The notes under the pieces were generated by a model that saw only the letters and a program-made list of their open reading frames with translations, did not search any database and was not told the DNA's origin. 64,000 nucleotides of DNA, taken from a candidate division BRC1 bacterium HGW-BRC1-1. Lineage in GTDB: Bacteria > Sumerlaeota > Sumerlaeia > Sumerlaeales > Sumerlaeaceae. The first letter of the stretch is position 1. The number at the start of each line of letters is the position of its first letter. Where the stretch lies: contig PHCB01000012.1 in assembly GCA_002842095.1 (NCBI GenBank), positions 22,671 through 86,670 of the forward strand, given 5' to 3'. The position numbers and the translations under genes were made by a program. Below are positions 45,095-53,491 of this stretch, in pieces.

Positions 45095-45577
45095 TCATTC
45101 CATGTGTCCGACGCCGGCATGACATCGGATGCACGACATGTCGCGCCCGGTGCCGGAAGCGTGAAAATCGATCTGGTTCACAATGTCGGCATGACAATGC
45201 CGACAAGTCTGTTCGGTGACGCTTTCATTACGAGCAGTGATTTGAATCGGCTCGTGAAATTTTCCCGTCGTGAAGGCCAGCGAGTGGTGGTAGCCATTGA
45301 GGGATTTCGTGAGCCACTTGCCCACGAAATCGTGCGGGGTGTGGCAATCGTTGCAGGTGGCAACGGCATGGTGACTTCCCTTGCGCCAGGCATCGAGATG
45401 ACCCTGCATAACGTGGCAGTTGGCGCACGACATGGGGTCGTTCGTCATGTAGGAAAAACCCTTGGCGTAGATAAACGTGAAACCGCCAACGCCGGCCAGC
45501 AAACCAGCGCTCAGGCCGAGCAGCACGCCGCCGATAACAGCAGCCCGGGTGGAAAACTGAAGGTGACCAAGTCTCAC
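45095..45577 (-). CDS. nrfH: Membrane-anchored tetrahaem cytochrome c, quinol dehydrogenase for NrfA
   Basis: This 160-residue NapC/NirT-family protein passes electrons from menaquinol to NrfA. A membrane helix (residues 12-38) precedes four CxxCH sites: CANCH 51-55, CNDCH 75-79, CRHCH 125-129 and CIRCH 149-153. The segment MTNDPMSCANCHVM with Met is typical of NrfH, in which the first haem has a Met axial ligand. The start is a GTG that overlaps the regulator stop by 4 bases, so regulator, nrfH and nrfA form one operon. Confidence 0.95.
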   Translation of the reverse strand: MRLGHLQFSTRAAVIGGVLLGLSAGLLAGVGGFTFIYAKGFSYMTNDPMSCANCHVMQGHLDAWRKGSHHAVATCNDCHTPHDFVGKWLTKSLNGYHHSLAFTTGKFHEPIQITARNESVTEQTCRHCHADIVNQIDFHASGTGRDMSCIRCHAGVGHME

Positions 45578-46275
45578 GTTTGCGCCAACCGGAGGAGATC
45601 TTTGACATTCAACACATGGATACGTCGCCCATCCACGCGCACGGCGCCCTCGGCCTGCAGCCGTTGCAGGGAACGCGAAAAAGTTTCAGGGGTCATGGCC
45701 AGAGCGGAGGCCGCAGATTTTTTTGTTCCCGTGATCATTACCACAGATCCCTGACCTGCTAATCGCGGAAGGTCAACAATCCACTTTGCGACCCGCGTGA
45801 GGGCGCTTCCGGTTGAATGAGACTCAATTCGGTCGACAAGGGCCGTGATTCGGCCCGCCAGAGACGCGATGAGGCGACGCGATAAATCGGGCCGGGAGGC
45901 CAGCAAATCCAGGAAAGGTTTGCTTTTAACTTCGAGAATTCGAGCGGAGGGAGAAACCACGCGCCCCCCGGCGGGATAGATCCCTCCCGCGAAAAGAGCA
46001 GCGCATGCAACCAGGCCCTCGCCCTTCACCTCGTGGAGCGCAACTTCGCGCCCATCGGCCTGAACGCGAAACATCTGCACCGATCCCTCCAGAAGCAGAT
46101 GCATCCAGCCGCACGGCTCATCCTTTTCGAACAAGACTTGACGCTCGGTTACTGTGCGAACCCGCGAGATCCGAGAGACGACGCCCAGATCTTCCGCAGC
46201 CCAGCCCGCAAAAAGAAATGTCTTCTGCAACCAGGCAAGAGCTTCTGCCTCGCGCTGCCTGGGTGTCTGGGCCAT
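45574..46275 (-). CDS. Crp/Fnr-family regulator, DNR/NNR-like
   Basis: This 233-residue protein has a cAMP-binding-like beta-roll (about residues 25-130; GWMHLLLEGSVQMFRVQADG), a dimer helix and a winged helix-turn-helix. The recognition helix carries ETFSRSLQRL, the E-xx-SR pattern that in FNR reads TTGAT. The FNR [4Fe-4S] N-terminal cysteines are absent, so it is more like the haem or NO-sensing DNR/NNR branch. ATG at 46275 was chosen over GTG at 46326 because the FNR box at 46335-46348 would leave no room for a promoter at the longer start. It is first in the nrfHA operon, overlapping nrfH by 4 bases, and probably controls the operon and divergent hcp. Confidence 0.88.
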   Translation of the reverse strand: MAQTPRQREAEALAWLQKTFLFAGWAAEDLGVVSRISRVRTVTERQVLFEKDEPCGWMHLLLEGSVQMFRVQADGREVALHEVKGEGLVACAALFAGGIYPAGGRVVSPSARILEVKSKPFLDLLASRPDLSRRLIASLAGRITALVDRIESHSTGSALTRVAKWIVDLPRLAGQGSVVMITGTKKSAASALAMTPETFSRSLQRLQAEGAVRVDGRRIHVLNVKDLLRLAQT

Positions 46276-46334
46276 CAGAGCCTGTCCCTCTTCTCTCAAA
46301 AATGTGAAACCGACACCAATGGGCACTGGAAAGC

Positions 46335-46348
46335 TTGATCTAAATCAA
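46335..46348. promoter_or_regulatory. Perfect FNR/DNR box TTGATCTAAATCAA
   Basis: The 14-mer matches the consensus TTGAT-N4-ATCAA exactly. It lies between the starts of the regulator-nrfHA operon and hcp. Its centre is 86.5 bases from the hcp ATG and 66.5 from the regulator ATG, compatible with class II activation (box centred near -41.5) in both directions. Confidence 0.9.
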
Positions 46349-46427
46349 GACATTCATGAACGCCCTAGGTTGCTTTGGGTCTGTTCCCTTGGTTCCAAAA
46401 TTCCTAACCGAAAGCGTTAACCCAACC

Positions 46428-47750
46428 ATGAGCCTGATGCACTGTGACCAATGCGAACAAACCTTCCGCGGCGAAGCTTGCGTGGATATGGGCGTGTGCG
46501 GTAAGAACCCTGATGTCGAATCATTGCAAAAAATCCTGCTTTATGGATTGAAAGGCATGGCCTCCTACAAACACCACGCGCGCCGTCTGGGCAAGGTGGA
46601 TGAAGAGGTGGAGGCTTTCATCGAAGAGGCTCTTTTCGCCACCGTCACCAACGTAAATTTCGACATTCCCTCGCTTCTGAACATGGTCCTCGAATGCGGG
46701 CGCATGAATCTGAAAACCATGCAGCTGCTCAACGACGGTCACGTGGAAGTAATGGGCAAGCCTTCTCCCGTGGAAATGACCGAGGGCATTCAGGACGGAC
46801 CCGGCATTCTCATCACGGGCCACGACATGGTCGACCTCAAGCGTCTGCTGGAGCAGGTCGAGGGAACCGACATCAAAGTTTACACCCACGGCGAAATGAT
46901 GCCCGCCCACATGTACCCCGAGTTGCGCAAGCACAAGAATCTCGCGGGCCATTTCGGCGATGCCTGGCAGAAGCAGCGCGACGAATTCGAGCGCTTTGGC
47001 GGCCCCATCATTGGCACAACGAACTGCGTGCTCATCCCATGGGCGACCAACACCTACTCCGACCGTTTCTACACCACCCGCGCAACCGCTGTTCCCGGGA
47101 TCAGGGTGCTCTCCGGAGACGACTTCTCCGAGGTCATCGAACGCGCCAAGCAGATCGGGAATCTCAAACCCACGGCTCTGAAGAAGAGCACGGTCGGGTT
47201 CCATTACTCCGTACTCCTTGATGCCGCCGACCATATTGTGAAAGCCGTGCAGACCGGCGAGGTGAAACGCTTCTTCGTCATCGGTGGCTGCGACGGCGCC
47301 GAGCCGGGACGCAATTACTTCTCGGACTACGCCGCCAACACCCCCGCCGACACGCTGATTCTGACGCTCGGTTGCGGCAAATACCGCATTCGTCAGCATG
47401 ACCACGGGACCATCAAACTGGACGGACTCGAAGTGCCGCGCCTGCTGGACATGGGCCAGTGCAACGATGCTTACGGTGCCATCCAGGTGGCGCTGGCGTT
47501 GGCGAACGCGTTCAAGTGCGGCGTGAACGATCTGCCGCTTACGATGGTCATTTCGTGGTTCGAGCAAAAGGCCGTGGCCGTCCTTCTCACGTTGCTGCAT
47601 CTGGGCGTCAAGGGCATCCGCCTCGGGCCGGCGCTGCCCGCGTTCATCTCCCCGAACGTGTTAGCGATCCTGCAGGAGCAGTTTGACCTGCAGCCCATTG
47701 GTACGGACGGTGCCGCGGATGCCAAAGCGGTTATGGCGGGAACTAACTAA
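46428..47750 (+). CDS. hcp: Hydroxylamine reductase / hybrid cluster protein, short class III form
   Basis: The start at 46428 gives 440 residues, about 110 fewer than the usual 540-550, matching class III Hcps, which lack part of the N-terminal helical domain. The N-terminal cluster has C6, C9, C18 and C24 (C-x2-C-x8-C-x5-C). Hybrid-cluster ligands are conserved: His in GHDMVD, Glu in HGEMMPAH, Cys in TTNCVL, GGCDG, LGCGKYR and GQCND, and the Glu/Lys pair in WFEQKAV. Hcp reduces hydroxylamine in vitro and NO, in many bacteria, in vivo. It is divergent from the nrf operon across the FNR/DNR box and ends at a strong terminator. Confidence 0.95.
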   Translation: MSLMHCDQCEQTFRGEACVDMGVCGKNPDVESLQKILLYGLKGMASYKHHARRLGKVDEEVEAFIEEALFATVTNVNFDIPSLLNMVLECGRMNLKTMQLLNDGHVEVMGKPSPVEMTEGIQDGPGILITGHDMVDLKRLLEQVEGTDIKVYTHGEMMPAHMYPELRKHKNLAGHFGDAWQKQRDEFERFGGPIIGTTNCVLIPWATNTYSDRFYTTRATAVPGIRVLSGDDFSEVIERAKQIGNLKPTALKKSTVGFHYSVLLDAADHIVKAVQTGEVKRFFVIGGCDGAEPGRNYFSDYAANTPADTLILTLGCGKYRIRQHDHGTIKLDGLEVPRLLDMGQCNDAYGAIQVALALANAFKCGVNDLPLTMVISWFEQKAVAVLLTLLHLGVKGIRLGPALPAFISPNVLAILQEQFDLQPIGTDGAADAKAVMAGTN

Positions 47751-47783
47751 GCGATTTAGCACGCTGAAGTAAAATGGATTGGG

Positions 47784-47815
47784 AAGGGCAGGCGAACGTG
47801 CCTGCCCTTTTTTTA
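47784..47815 (+). terminator. Intrinsic terminator of hcp
   Basis: AAGGGCAGGC (47784-47793) pairs with GCCTGCCCTT (47800-47809) around a 6-base loop. It is followed by a T-run to 47814, 34 bases after the stop. Confidence 0.95.
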
Positions 47816-47866
47816 TTTGGGGGTGGTGTGGAGAAACATCCTTACCTGACCAACCCGCCCTGCTGC

Positions 47867-47893
47867 GGCCGGCGAGGGTGCCGGTCCCACATT
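47867..47893. repeat. Dispersed 27-base hairpin-forming repeat, copy 2
   Basis: This matches the reverse complement of 20555-20581 at 22 of 27 bases and can fold (GGCCGGC with GCCGGTC). It lies in the 272-base gap between hcp and the TPR gene. Apart from this repeat and the hcp terminator the gap shows no feature I can support. Confidence 0.5.
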
Positions 47894-48022
47894 TCGTTGG
47901 TCGGAATTATTGGAAGGACTCCTTCTCCTCAAACCTTGACGCGGGTTTCAGAAACGGCACAGTAGTGCCATCACCATGCAAAACGAGCATACCATCGCAC
48001 ATCACGCCGGGGAAACCCTGCC

Positions 48023-48703
48023 ATGATCATCAGCCCTCCGGCGCTCATGCGGTTGTTGTTTTCAGGGGTGGCGATATTGTTGCTTTGGGCCATGCCCACC
48101 ATATTCCATGACTATTACGCTCGCTACCACACCACCGCAGCCCGCGTGGCGCCCACTTCCACAGAATACACCAAGGCGCTGAACCGCGCTCTCACCCATA
48201 ACCCGCAGTATAATTATGCCAACCAGCTCATGGCCCAGTACGCCTTGCGGGAAAATCGCCTGGGAGGCGCTCTGGAATATCAACGCGCCGCCATGGAATC
48301 CTTCGTCAGTGTCACCAGCATCGAGCGTATGGGCACGATCCTATCCAAGCTGAACCGGCGCGATGCGGCCCGCGCGCAACTTGAAAAAGCCGCCCGTATC
48401 CATCCGGGGAGCGTGGGGGCTCTGGAGCAACTGGCCTTCTTCGCGTACGACGAAGGCGACTCAGCCCGACTGCAATCGCTCACGGCAGAGATCCTGCGCT
48501 ACGATCTCGAGAATATCAACGCGTGGTATCTGCGCGCCCTCGACGCCTGGAAAACGGGCAATCTGGAATCGGCGCTCACGTACCTCGAACGCGTATCGGC
48601 CGCGCTGACTAAAGAGGGCGAAAGCACACGGCGTTTTGCCGGGACGCGATTTGAAGTGGACCGCCGCCTGACCGAATTAAAACAGGCCATCGACCGCAAG
48701 TGA
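48023..48703 (+). CDS. TPR protein with N-terminal membrane anchor, first gene of the exopolysaccharide-like operon
   Basis: This 226-residue protein has a membrane segment (about residues 9-28, LMRLLFSGVAILLLWAMP) followed by TPR-like helical pairs over about 60-210. Examples are YANQLMAQYALRENRLGGAL and LEKAARIHPGSVGALEQLAF. TPR regions bind partner proteins. It begins the tight rightward run to 53451 and overlaps the next gene by 4 bases (GTGA). By context it is an inner-membrane scaffold of a polysaccharide system, but this is inference. Confidence 0.75.
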   Translation: MIISPPALMRLLFSGVAILLLWAMPTIFHDYYARYHTTAARVAPTSTEYTKALNRALTHNPQYNYANQLMAQYALRENRLGGALEYQRAAMESFVSVTSIERMGTILSKLNRRDAARAQLEKAARIHPGSVGALEQLAFFAYDEGDSARLQSLTAEILRYDLENINAWYLRALDAWKTGNLESALTYLERVSAALTKEGESTRRFAGTRFEVDRRLTELKQAIDRK

Positions 48704-50214
48704 CGACGCCACGCCTGCGAATCTTTCTCGCCGGAGCCGCCGTGGTGGCCCTGCTGGGAGCATCGTTCTGGATGCTTCGCGGTATCTTTCAGGAGAATCA
48801 CGCACGCTTCCTGCTCAACCAGAACAAGACCGCAGAAGCGGCTGAAGTGTTGCAATCCGTTCGGGCGGGAAAACCGAACGATGAATCGGCCGCGCTTCTT
48901 CAAGCCCGGTTGTTTCTTTCCTCCCATGAAACGACCGGCGCGCGCAGGGTTGTATCCGGGCTGAAACCGTCCACGGATCGCACCTGGCTGATGGCAATGG
49001 TGGAATATCTGGAGGGTAACGATAAGACTGCCATCGAACTGCTCACGCCTCCGGCACCCCCGACTCCGCTCAGCAGCGCAGGCGAACGGCGACCCACGCC
49101 AGCCGCGCCACCGCAGCACCCATGGGCAGCGCCGTTTGTGACCATGCTGACGAAGCTTGCGCCGCCGGCTGCGGCGCTTCCACCCCGCCCCGCCCATTCC
49201 GGCGTGGAACTGATGCTGCATCACGCCATGACCGGACGGGTGGCCCTGGCCGAACGCAACTGGGCGAAAGCCTCCCGCGAACTGGGTTTCGCAGAAGCCC
49301 GGGGCGACACCAACCCGGGAACCCTGGTCGCGCTGGCCGTTGCCCGCGCAGCATTGGGTCGGCTAAATGATGCTCACGAAGTGGCCGACACGCATCAATG
49401 GACTGCAGAAAATTTTGATCGGGCCGCAGAACTTGCCACCGTGTTGCGCAAGGCAAGCCTGACTGACGTTCTGGCCCTTGATGACGCCCTGGATGCGGGC
49501 ATGGACCGCCGTCGGTTGGAAGGGGCGCGTCTGTGGGCATTGGCATGCAAGGCCGAATCGGTCGCAGAGACAACTCCATCGATTCGGGCGGAGGTCATCA
49601 CCGAATTGGACCAGGCACTCGTTACCTTTCCCCGCCACCCCATCCCATCGGTTTTGCGTGCGGAACTGCTGGAATCCAGCGGACGAATCTCCGAGGCATA
49701 CGCTCAATACGAAGAACTCCAGCAATCGCTGCCCACCCTGAGCGTGGCGCTGCGCATGCGTTCACTGGCCGGTGAGCCGATCCCCTCTCCCGGCGAAATC
49801 GATTGGAACCAGTGGGGATTTACTTCACCCGACGGCATCCTAACTCCCGCGGTTTTTACGACGGACGATGCCGTTTTGCGACCCTCCTTCCTCGCCTTCT
49901 TCCGCGAGTCGCAGGCCTCCGCCGATTTCACGACCACCGCTCCGGGTGCCTACGAAATAACGCTGCTGGCCCGCGGCGACCGCGCCTTCGGTCTCGGGCC
50001 CCGCGTGTCGTTAAAACTCGACGATGACCCGATCGCCCAAATTTACGTTGCGGCGGAGGGCTGGGATTGCTACCCGATCAAGGTGCAGGTTAAGGAGGGG
50101 CATCATGTTATCTCTGTGCGTTTCGAGAACAACTCTGAACGCCTCCCGTCCGACACCGAAGACCGCAATTTTTATCTCCATTCCATCATCTTAACCCATA
50201 CCGAGGGTCGCTGA
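48700..50214 (+). CDS. TPR protein with C-terminal carbohydrate-binding domain (CBM60-like), copy 1
   Basis: This 504-residue protein has an N-terminal membrane helix (about residues 6-27), TPR-like repeats to about residue 370 and a C-terminal beta-sandwich. The C-terminal part (TTTAPGAYEITLLARGDRAF, VSLKLDDDPIAQIYV, HHVISVRFENN) matches Ca-dependent xylan-binding modules of the CBM60 type in pattern. The GTG start overlaps the preceding stop. The next gene starts one base after its stop. It probably holds a glycan in the periplasm. The paralogue at 52249 has the same plan. No enzyme motif was found. Confidence 0.75.
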   Translation: MTTPRLRIFLAGAAVVALLGASFWMLRGIFQENHARFLLNQNKTAEAAEVLQSVRAGKPNDESAALLQARLFLSSHETTGARRVVSGLKPSTDRTWLMAMVEYLEGNDKTAIELLTPPAPPTPLSSAGERRPTPAAPPQHPWAAPFVTMLTKLAPPAAALPPRPAHSGVELMLHHAMTGRVALAERNWAKASRELGFAEARGDTNPGTLVALAVARAALGRLNDAHEVADTHQWTAENFDRAAELATVLRKASLTDVLALDDALDAGMDRRRLEGARLWALACKAESVAETTPSIRAEVITELDQALVTFPRHPIPSVLRAELLESSGRISEAYAQYEELQQSLPTLSVALRMRSLAGEPIPSPGEIDWNQWGFTSPDGILTPAVFTTDDAVLRPSFLAFFRESQASADFTTTAPGAYEITLLARGDRAFGLGPRVSLKLDDDPIAQIYVAAEGWDCYPIKVQVKEGHHVISVRFENNSERLPSDTEDRNFYLHSIILTHTEGR

Positions 50215-50215
50215 A

Positions 50216-52252
50216 TTGGCATCCGAAATATCCACAACGGAGACTCCTGAAGTTGCCGGACCTCCCCCCGCTCCCGCACACCGCCAAGACATGGCGGGCG
50301 AACTAATCGCCCACCTTTGGCAACGGCGTGTTTTCATCGCGAAGTTTATGGCAGCCACCATTCTCGTTCTCCTGGTGGTGCTGCTGCTCATCCCCAAAAA
50401 ATATCGCGCGGAATGCACCATCATCCTCATTCCCCCGCGCTTCGTCAGCGAAGTGCGCACGCAATCCCTCAGCGTGCCCACGGCCCGCAATCTCCTCATG
50501 AGCGGCGAGATCACACAACAGGTCATCGATCTGGTCAAAGCAGGGAATGTCCTGCTATCTGAACAAGCACAGATCATTGGCGGGAAAGGTGCCCTCGACG
50601 CAAAGCTCGGAGCGGGCGAGAGCCTCGACTTCGCAGCGATCGCCAAAGACAATCTCGCCCTTGGTGATTGGCTCGCCACTCTTTCATCCGATGAGTTGCA
50701 GGCACTGCTGGGATACGATGCAGCGGAATTGGAGGATTGGACCGTCGACTCGCTCGTTGAAAGTTTCAGCAGCGAGGAAATCGTCGAGAAAAAAACCGCC
50801 ACCGACGTTACCCTGTCGCCGATCATCAAGTTGCTCGTGGTGAGCGACACGGGAAGCCGCGCTCAGTTGCTGGCGAACACATGGGCTTTCATCTTCGAAA
50901 AGAAATACGACGACATCACCAATTCCAAAACACGCCGTCAGTACGAATCCATCGCCAAACAACAGCTGGCCAGCGAGGCCGACCTCGACACCATTACCTC
51001 CGAGGTGGTGACGTTCAAGGCTCGCAACAATATCGCCCTCTACAAACGCCTTCTGGAAGAGCATTCGAAAAATCTGGGACGGTTTACATCCCAGAAAGTT
51101 CAAACAGCCCAACAACTCGCCAATGCTCAGCGGGCACTGGACGAAATGATCCAGATCAATCTGGCTGTAACCGATCCGAAAGGGTCCTGGATCGGCTACT
51201 ACACCCCCACTGCCGACTCCAACACCACGGATCTATCCGCATACCTTGCAAATATAAACACCCCTCCCCCCGGACTGGCCGACCAATATAAATCCCTGCG
51301 CCAAAAAGCCATCGAGAGTCTGAGTATGATGCACGGCTCCATGAGCGAAGTGGAAGACTTCTATCTGAAGTATCCGGTCGAAATGATGGAGAAGGATCTC
51401 ACTCAGATGCAGACCGATTACATCGCGTTGGAGAGCCGTTTGCGTACAGCGCAAATCCGCCTGAAGACATTGAGCGATGCCCTGGCCGCCATCGACGACA
51501 AGCTCTCCTCGACGAAACAATTCCTCGTTCTGTCCACGCAGGTTCCGGCTGAGACCATCGGTCAGGCCGTTGCCACGGGAAGAGCCGAGGATTTGCGCCG
51601 CCTGTCAAACGTCCAGTTTCAGGAAGAACGGATGAATCCGGTTTGGGAAAGCCTGCAGAAGCAGCGGGCCGAAATTGGCAACGAATACGAGCAGGTGCTG
51701 AGCGAAGTGGCCACATTGGAAAAAGGCCTTCCGGACAAGCGCGTGGAGGTTACGACCTTGCAGGCGGACCTCTATCGCTCGCGCATGCGCGAGAAACTGA
51801 TGAAGAACAATCTCGCCAACTGGACCGAGATGAACAAGCAACTGAGCGCAGATTTTACGCGGAACAGTTCCGACATCTACACCACGCAACAATTGACGTT
51901 GTTCCTCACCCAACAGCTTGAACAACTCGACCAGGAGACGTCGCAGGCGAAGGACCTGGTTGAGGGCTACCAGTCGAAGATCGATATGGCGGAAGCGCAA
52001 ATGGAGTTGCTTGCGACCCGACAGCGAGCCGTTCAAAAGAATGCGGACCTGTTGCTCGAAAAGCTTCAGGCTGCGCAGGTTGCCCGCGATCAGGAACTAA
52101 GCGACATCTCCATAGCCGCGCGAGCCGTGGCACCCGCGCGACACTTCTTCCCGCGGCGCAGTGTGTTTATGATATTCCTGACCCTTGTAACTTTCATCCT
52201 GCTGTCCGGCGCTCTCAGCCGGCAAAAATATCTCGAACTCACGCAAGCGTGA
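50216..52252 (+). CDS. Wzz-like polysaccharide chain-length/coiled-coil protein without kinase domain
   Basis: This 678-residue protein has the Wzz layout: a cytoplasmic N-terminus, a membrane helix near 42-62 (FMAATILVLLVVLLLIP), a long periplasmic region with coiled coils (about 180-620), and a second membrane helix near 645-665 (RSVFMIFLTLVTFILLSGAL). No Walker A or tyrosine-kinase domain follows, so it is like EpsF or Wzz rather than Wzc. The periplasmic part is long and Gln/Lys/Glu-rich. The start is TTG at 50216, one base after the previous stop, behind GAGGG. It overlaps the next gene by 4 bases. Control of chain length or export of an exopolysaccharide is the likely role. Confidence 0.8.
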   Translation: MASEISTTETPEVAGPPPAPAHRQDMAGELIAHLWQRRVFIAKFMAATILVLLVVLLLIPKKYRAECTIILIPPRFVSEVRTQSLSVPTARNLLMSGEITQQVIDLVKAGNVLLSEQAQIIGGKGALDAKLGAGESLDFAAIAKDNLALGDWLATLSSDELQALLGYDAAELEDWTVDSLVESFSSEEIVEKKTATDVTLSPIIKLLVVSDTGSRAQLLANTWAFIFEKKYDDITNSKTRRQYESIAKQQLASEADLDTITSEVVTFKARNNIALYKRLLEEHSKNLGRFTSQKVQTAQQLANAQRALDEMIQINLAVTDPKGSWIGYYTPTADSNTTDLSAYLANINTPPPGLADQYKSLRQKAIESLSMMHGSMSEVEDFYLKYPVEMMEKDLTQMQTDYIALESRLRTAQIRLKTLSDALAAIDDKLSSTKQFLVLSTQVPAETIGQAVATGRAEDLRRLSNVQFQEERMNPVWESLQKQRAEIGNEYEQVLSEVATLEKGLPDKRVEVTTLQADLYRSRMREKLMKNNLANWTEMNKQLSADFTRNSSDIYTTQQLTLFLTQQLEQLDQETSQAKDLVEGYQSKIDMAEAQMELLATRQRAVQKNADLLLEKLQAAQVARDQELSDISIAARAVAPARHFFPRRSVFMIFLTLVTFILLSGALSRQKYLELTQA

Positions 52253-53451
52253 AGGTGAGCGTGACGGCCATGTCTTCCGGGAAAAAACGCCTGTTCCCAC
52301 CGCGCACAATCCTGTTTTTTCTCATCATGGGATTGTTCGCCCTGGCGACGGTGCTCATCCCACGCGTAGCCTTTCATTTCACAAAACTTCTGCCCGACAA
52401 TTACAGTTTCACTGCCCGCCGCGCCATTGATGCCGGTGATTTTGCAACCGCTGAAACCATCACGCGGAAACGGCTCGAGAAGGAATTTTACGACTTCAAC
52501 GCGCTGTACCTGCTGGCCGAGGCGCAGGATCGCGATGGTCGCCCCGCCGAGGCGGCGGAAACCATAAAGGACATTCTGATACGCGTCCCCGGCGCATTGT
52601 CCCGCAAGGAATCGAAAACAGGCTACGACGAATCCCAGACCTTCTGTCAGCTGGCCATCTACCTCTGGCATGCGCGGGCGTTCGATGAGGCATGCGAGAT
52701 GGCGCGCGCGGCCTTCGACATAGGCACCGCCAGCGGCATCGCTGACGTTAAGAATGAGATCTGGTCGCAAAATTATGGCGCTCCGAAAGCCGCAGTGGCG
52801 GCGGCCCGGCTGGCCCTGCGCGCTGCGGATTTTGGGCAGTTCAAACGCGCCCTCACAACAGCCTCGGCGCTCCCCATTGATGTGACGATTTTATCAGCCT
52901 CATGGATTGAGAAGCGCGAACGGGATCCCCTGTCAGCCGAAACCCAGTTGCGTGCGGCATTAAGCGGCACGCCGTCCAGTCCCGCGTTGCGTCTGGCTCT
53001 CCGGAGCCTGCTCTTGCGCCACAAATGGAGTGACCCCGACCTTGAAGCCGCGTTACGCCTTGAGGATGCAGAGAACGCACGGGTGCTTCCCCTCGCTTCG
53101 TTCTCGCTGCCCACCGGGGCGGAGTTGTCCACCACCTCTCTCACACTTTCGAGAACCTCCACTGCCGTGGCCCACACCAACACCGGCGTCTTTCCGGTTC
53201 ACTCGCTGCTCATGGTGGCCTCCGGCAGCAAGGCCATGGGGCTTTTCCCGATCCTCATCGTGCGAAGTGGAGAAACCGAGGTTTCACGCTTTTATCTCGA
53301 TGCCACCAAACCCACACTTTTTATGGCGGAACCCTGGCCCGACGCAGCTCCTAAAAGCCTCGACCTGCGGCTCAATTTCAGCAACGATGGTTTTGACCCC
53401 GCTTCAAGAGCCGATCGCAACATGGCCGTTTACGACCTCGCATTTCATTAA
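52249..53451 (+). CDS. TPR protein with C-terminal carbohydrate-binding-like domain, copy 2
   Basis: This 400-residue protein starts with GTG at 52249 inside the stop of the Wzz-like gene. An N-terminal membrane helix (about residues 20-44, TILFFLIMGLFALATVLIP) leads to TPR-like helices (about 60-260; ALYLLAEAQDRDGRPAEAAE). The C-terminal domain, with HSLLMVASGSKAMGLFPI, VSRFYLDATKP and LDLRLNFSNDGFD, has the same CBM60-like pattern as the protein at 48700, though the two are otherwise only loosely similar. It closes the overlapping gene run. It probably works with the copy at 48700 on either side of the Wzz-like protein. Confidence 0.7.
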   Translation: MKVSVTAMSSGKKRLFPPRTILFFLIMGLFALATVLIPRVAFHFTKLLPDNYSFTARRAIDAGDFATAETITRKRLEKEFYDFNALYLLAEAQDRDGRPAEAAETIKDILIRVPGALSRKESKTGYDESQTFCQLAIYLWHARAFDEACEMARAAFDIGTASGIADVKNEIWSQNYGAPKAAVAAARLALRAADFGQFKRALTTASALPIDVTILSASWIEKRERDPLSAETQLRAALSGTPSSPALRLALRSLLLRHKWSDPDLEAALRLEDAENARVLPLASFSLPTGAELSTTSLTLSRTSTAVAHTNTGVFPVHSLLMVASGSKAMGLFPILIVRSGETEVSRFYLDATKPTLFMAEPWPDAAPKSLDLRLNFSNDGFDPASRADRNMAVYDLAFH

Positions 53452-53476
53452 AACGAACCCGAGTCTGTCCTCACCC

Positions 53477-53482
53477 AAGGAG
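53477..53482 (+). promoter_or_regulatory. Shine-Dalgarno site AAGGAG deciding the start of the EpsL-like gene
   Basis: AAGGAG lies 9 bases before the ATG at 53492. This start is followed at once by a signal peptide; longer in-frame extensions overlap the previous gene. Confidence 0.9.
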
Positions 53483-53491
53483 TTTTATCTG

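Noticed and set aside
53030..53491. In-frame extension of the NAGPA gene over the end of the TPR/CBM gene
   Set aside because: A signal peptide and a strong ribosome-binding site set the start at 53492.
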